Source: Leptodontidium sp. MPI-SDFR-AT-0119 (Eukaryota > Ascomycota > Leotiomycetes > Helotiales > Leptodontidiaceae). Taken from it: a DNA stretch of 64,000 nucleotides. The notes under the pieces are model-generated. The model searched no databases. It had not been told where the DNA came from and saw nothing but the letters and a program-made list of their open reading frames with translations. Numbering within the stretch: position 1 is the first letter of the stretch; every line of letters begins with the position of its first letter. Location of the stretch: positions 2,108,001 to 2,172,000 of the forward strand of contig JAHLEZ010000006.1 of NCBI GenBank assembly GCA_020726505.1. The letters run 5' to 3'. This document shows positions 60,880 to 64,000 of this stretch, one piece after another. The translations under genes and the position numbers were made by a program.

Positions 60880-61551
60880 CTACTTCTCCAAAGCATACTC
60901 CTCAAATCGCAACTTATCCTCCAGAGTCTTATCGTCCTTCCTAGCAAGGAACCACCTCAACCTCCCCACATCCTTACACTTCTTGACCTGGTTATAGAAA
61001 TTAAGGGTCTGTCCACAGCCCATACACTTGCAGGTAGCGAAGAACTTCTCCTTGATGACCTCGCAGCTGCACGGCGTGCCGAGGGTCTTCTGGCTCAGCA
61101 GGCCCTTCTCCATAGCCACGAACTCCTTCTCGAATGTGATAGGCACCTGCATGACGCACCGCCCGCTACCGCCCTCGATGCTCTGTTCGAAGCGGAGGTA
61201 GTCGATCGTGGTCTTTGCAGTTTGCTCGACGGATCGGTAGGCGTTGATCTTGTTGCGGCAGTTGGGACAGGTGTAATGTCCGACGAAACCTTCGGTGATG
61301 TAGCCTTCGGATCCCCTAGGTAAGAGATGGATTAGCGACTGTTCGAATGGATTAATCGAAATGAAACATGCCCATCTCTGAAGGCTTAATTGAAGATGAA
61401 AGCTTGAAGTGGGTGGAGTTTGGAAGCGAGAAGAGGCTCTATATCTGAATACTCACATGTCGAGCCATTTGGTGCACTCGTTAAAGTTGAACTTGGCAGG
61501 CTCTGCCTTGCTGATGTGCAAGATTGCACAGACACGTTTGAGGAAAGGCAT
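60880..61551 (-). CDS. Cys-rich (zinc-ribbon-like) protein of unknown function
   Basis: Exons 61551-61457 and 61315-60880 join AT to G in frame (donor GTGAGT, acceptor CCTAG), giving 176 residues. The start ATG is followed by PFLKRVCAILHIS. A first Cys pair is in HYTCPNCRNKINAYRS near residue 50; a second cluster is TPCSCEV and ATCKCMGCGQTL near 115-140, so it may bind one or two zinc ions. The end is basic and helical (LRFEEYALEK). No signal peptide or membrane segment. I do not recognise the family. The intron and Cys pattern support a real gene; the function is open. It lies close to two other Cys-rich frames, at 60060 and 62106. Confidence 0.65.
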
Positions 61552-62105
61552 CTTGACTTGAGAGGTGGTGTTGAATTGGGAGATTGAAATTGTGAGAGAG
61601 ATCGCGAAGCAGTTTGTTTGAATGCGGAGTGGTGATCTCGTAAGGCTGGGATCGAGAAGTAGGAAAGTAGCTGCCCGAAAGAGCTGTCTGGAGTAAGTTG
61701 TTAATCGAAGACGAAGCAGTTAGGTTGGGAGATTTGAGATGCCTTACCTCGTTACACGGAGTTGGGATCACGGGGAGAAAAAGAGGAATGAGAGTCGTAG
61801 GACGACAGGAAACGAAAAATATCGAAAAAGTGAGCTCGAGGGTAACGAAGTGGGGTAATGTTACTCCAGTACCAGAATTATTTATGTGAGGCTGAGGATC
61901 ATGATGCTGGCACCTGATAGTCGTTTCTGGTATGGCTTGCAGCGAGCAAGACCAATCGGGCTGTGCCATTATCCTTGACCGAGTAGGTTGCACAGCAGTA
62001 AGCATGGCACGATGTATTCTCAAGCAACGATTGGATACGTTTTGTATCTATCGAAAAAGCCTCTCTAAAAGCCTTGATATTTAAGGCTCTCTCACTTCTT
62101 GAGGC
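61552..62105. other. Intergenic spacer
   Basis: Upstream of the Cys-rich gene ending at 60880. A 180-codon minus-strand frame that overlaps both its first exon and this spacer is low in conserved character and is rejected. No other feature seen. Confidence 0.45.
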
Positions 62106-62716
62106 TCATAGCCTGGCTAACATGAATACCAAATCTCCTTTACCATTCTTATTCCCATCGTCTTGTCTGGCCACTTCATAAACGACTATGTTGAAGCAAA
62201 ACTTGAATTTCCTGCATCTCGTACAGCCGAATCTGACAAGCTTGTTGACCTCCAAGCATTCGATTTTGATAGTTGGCCTGTTTTCAGGTTTGCGCTTGTA
62301 GCCTTTCACAAGCCATTTCTCGATAATCGATGTAAAATCCGCGCAAACGTCGACCAACAAGCCCCCTCTAGTTTTCTGACCGAATGACATAATTTCGCGG
62401 CGCGAACTTTCACCCTTCTGCTGCATTTCTTGTTGGACGACTTCAGGGGCATTCCCACACGGACACGGGAGGAAGGTTCCTGGGTGGAAATTCGTTCTTG
62501 GAAGTAAATGTAGAGCACGTCAAGTCCTCTTTTCTGGTTGCCGTTGACAGCGGTTTGAGGTGAATCTACAGCTGATTCCTCGCCATTGGTCTCCTGGTAT
62601 TTTATTTTCTCGTCCCTGGTCACTTCTCCATTGAATCCCACACCCTTGACTTCGGAATCTGAATAGTATGGTAACTTTTCATCTATCAGCTTCTGAACCC
62701 TGACAATCCAGGACAT
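62106..62716 (-). CDS. Hypothetical Cys-containing protein, gene structure unresolved
   Basis: Two overlapping frames look like parts of one gene. The first starts at 62716 (MSWIVRVQKLIDEKLPYYSD). The second, from about 62480 to the stop at 62106, reads FLPCPCGNAPEVVQQEM, SFGQKTRGGLLVDVCADF, IECLEVNKLVRFGCTRCRKF and ends KGDLVFMLARL. Four paired cysteines (CPC and CTRC) suggest metal binding. An intron from GTGTGG after SEVKG to CACCCAG would join the frames in phase, but the donor is weak. It could instead be a frameshifted relic. Family unknown. Confidence 0.35.
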
Positions 62717-63555
62717 GGAACGTTTTGCTGCGCGAAAATAAGACCCGAAGCGAATGGAAATTGGGCACGTTGAACTTGAAATTGGATAGAGTGTCTTGGT
62801 TAATGTGCAGGTGGAGGTGGATTGGATATGCCGGATGTGTAGGTAGCAGCAGAATCGAAGAATGATTATGCTTGAAGACTTTCAAGATTGAGATTTTAAG
62901 AAATATCATGATTTTGAATTTAAGTTCCGTTCAGTCCTACTGAGATGATGCTAAAGTAAACATCCTTCCGTGAACTCGGTAGACTCAGTGCTAAAGCGGT
63001 CATCCAAACTTGGGAGACTACGACTACGTAGGGCTCCACCCAACCCATTTTCGGGCCATTTGACACAGCCGAACCAACGTCAGAAAGTAATCGATTGAAC
63101 CTCATGTGTTCTGGACCTTTGTAGAGCCTTTCCAGATCAATCAAGTGAGTTGGTGACAGCACATTGTCAGAGTAAGTTCGGTTGCGTCAACACCAGAGTC
63201 GCAGATAGCAGAACTCGAGCCCACAACTAAGCTTGGCTACCTGTTTATGAGGCTAGTAAGTAGCATAGACTTTCAGGTAGGACCTCATCTACCGCAAATT
63301 GGCCACCACATGATGTGGGGGAATGGTCGGACAGTCTCTGCTTGCTATTGCACAGTAGGGTATGAAAGCAAAAGGCACCAACAGAACCCAAGAATCAGAA
63401 TTTCGAAGACGCTTGGAAATTGCAAAACAAAAGCCGATGAAGTAAGACGTGGCGCAATTCAAGACTCAAATAACTCGAGATAGCCTACATTTCCCGAGCG
63501 AGGACAGTCTCACATATATAATGCGTTCGCTTCAAACCAAATCCCTTGAGCACCT
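62717..63555. other. Intergenic region, no gene recognised
   Basis: Mixed sequence with only short frames. Contains the 3' side of the HIT-family gene and the upstream side of the hypothetical gene at 62106-62716. Confidence 0.45.
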
Positions 63556-64000
63556 CTAATCTACCAACGCCATTTGCTCCCGGAAGAAGTCTGCTTCTTT
63601 CTTCATCTCCTCTTTCGTTCGAGGATGTCTATCCTCGTCCTTGAGTTGTGGAAACTTGCCCACAGGCTTTGGTCGACTCTGATCCCAGAGAGCTCCTCCA
63701 AGATTTCCTTCCTCCCCTTGAAGTCTGTTGTAAAAGCCATCCCCTTCCGTATTGGGACTTGATCTGGGGATGATGTGACAATGGAAGTGCGGCACAGTCT
63801 GTCCAGATTCGACTCCATTCTGAATAGCAACGTTCGCATCCGAGGTTGAGTAAGTTTTCGATAGCATTTTTTGAACTTTTTGGACTGTCATGAAAACATC
63901 TGTGACTTCCTCGGGGTTGAGCTCGCTCAGATATTGCACTTGTCGAAAGGGTATGACGAGCACATGACCAGGCAGGACAGGCTTGATATTGACAAGAGCA
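63556..64000 (-). CDS. HIT-family hydrolase, FHIT/HNT2-like (partial)
   Basis: Diadenosine polyphosphate hydrolase family. The 5' end lies beyond base 64000; the visible 147 codons begin inside the fold with ALVNIKPVLPGHVLVIPFR, the strand-loop preceding the active site. The catalytic histidine triad is QTVPHFHCHIIPR (HxHxH), and the upstream DANVAIQNGVESGQ is the family's nucleotide-binding loop. The C-terminal part (EGNLGGALWDQSRPK and a charged helix ending MALVD) matches Fhit-type rather than Hint-type members, where the extra tail is absent. So yeast Hnt2/Aph1-like diadenosine triphosphatase is the best fit. No lesion seen in the visible part. Confidence 0.88.
   Translation of the reverse strand, partial: ALVNIKPVLPGHVLVIPFRQVQYLSELNPEEVTDVFMTVQKVQKMLSKTYSTSDANVAIQNGVESGQTVPHFHCHIIPRSSPNTEGDGFYNRLQGEEGNLGGALWDQSRPKPVGKFPQLKDEDRHPRTKEEMKKEADFFREQMALVD

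Noticed and set aside
61481..62023. Minus-strand 180-codon frame overlapping the Cys-rich gene start
   Set aside because: Overlaps the first exon of the 60880-61551 gene in another phase; Thr/Pro/Ser/His-rich without conserved motifs.

Overview
The window is a piece of a filamentous ascomycete (Pezizomycotina) nuclear chromosome. Most genes carry short introns of about 45 to 140 nt with GTRNGT donors, CTAAC/CTGAC branch sites and YAG acceptors. Intergenic DNA is rich in CT tracts and microsatellites, and the gene set is the usual mould one: Hog1-type MAPK, class III G-alpha, KRE6/SKN1, DUF3716 proteins and a Zn2Cys6 factor. A leotiomycete (Helotiales-like) source is my best guess from gene character. 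No alignment was run, so this is inference only.

Layout. 0-3.6 kb: the 5' end of an FAD-dependent oxidoreductase and a KRE6/SKN1 cell-wall glucan protein. 4.8-8.1 kb: two tandem DUF3716 paralogues. 9.1-13.2 kb: a mitochondrial K+/H+ exchange-related protein (GC-AG intron), an SRF1-like four-TM protein and a YjlB-like cupin. 14.3-16.9 kb: cullin-1. 16.9-22.05 kb: a gene-poor, low-complexity block leading into a class III G-alpha gene (22.06-23.37 kb). 23.4-26.5 kb: a second microsatellite-rich block, then glycogen phosphorylase (26.5-29.6 kb). 30.8-33.6 kb: AVL9. 36.0-37.5 kb: HOG1. 41.2-44.0 kb: a Zn2Cys6 transcription factor. 45.0-48.2 kb: a multi-KH RNA-binding protein. 51.9-53.7 kb: a sugar transporter with three apparent disabling lesions. 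53.9-56.6 kb: a large disordered RE/RS-rich protein. 57.0-60.3 kb: a pyrimidine-nucleotidase-like HAD enzyme, MED21, RRG7 and a 72-residue Cys-rich protein. 60.9-62.7 kb: two Cys-rich proteins of unknown function. 63.6 kb to the edge: a HIT-family hydrolase.

How the genes relate. There is no biosynthetic cluster, CRISPR array or recognisable complete transposon. The genes are independently transcribed housekeeping and signalling functions: osmostress MAPK and heterotrimeric G protein; cell-wall glucan and glycogen metabolism; secretion (AVL9) and possibly phospholipase D regulation (SRF1-like); SCF ubiquitination (cullin); Mediator; and two mitochondrial proteins. Several adjacent pairs are divergent and may share promoters (the disordered protein with the nucleotidase, and MED21 with RRG7).

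No clear new multi-gene system is visible. The points most worth a second look are the lesioned transporter, the DUF3716 pair with a shared C-terminal helix, the short Cys-rich gene at 60.06 kb, the GC-AG introns, the HOG1 last exon with its retained-intron alternative C-terminus, and a glycogen phosphorylase that ends in KDEL. Exon boundaries come from reading splice motifs and frame by eye, and they are predictions.
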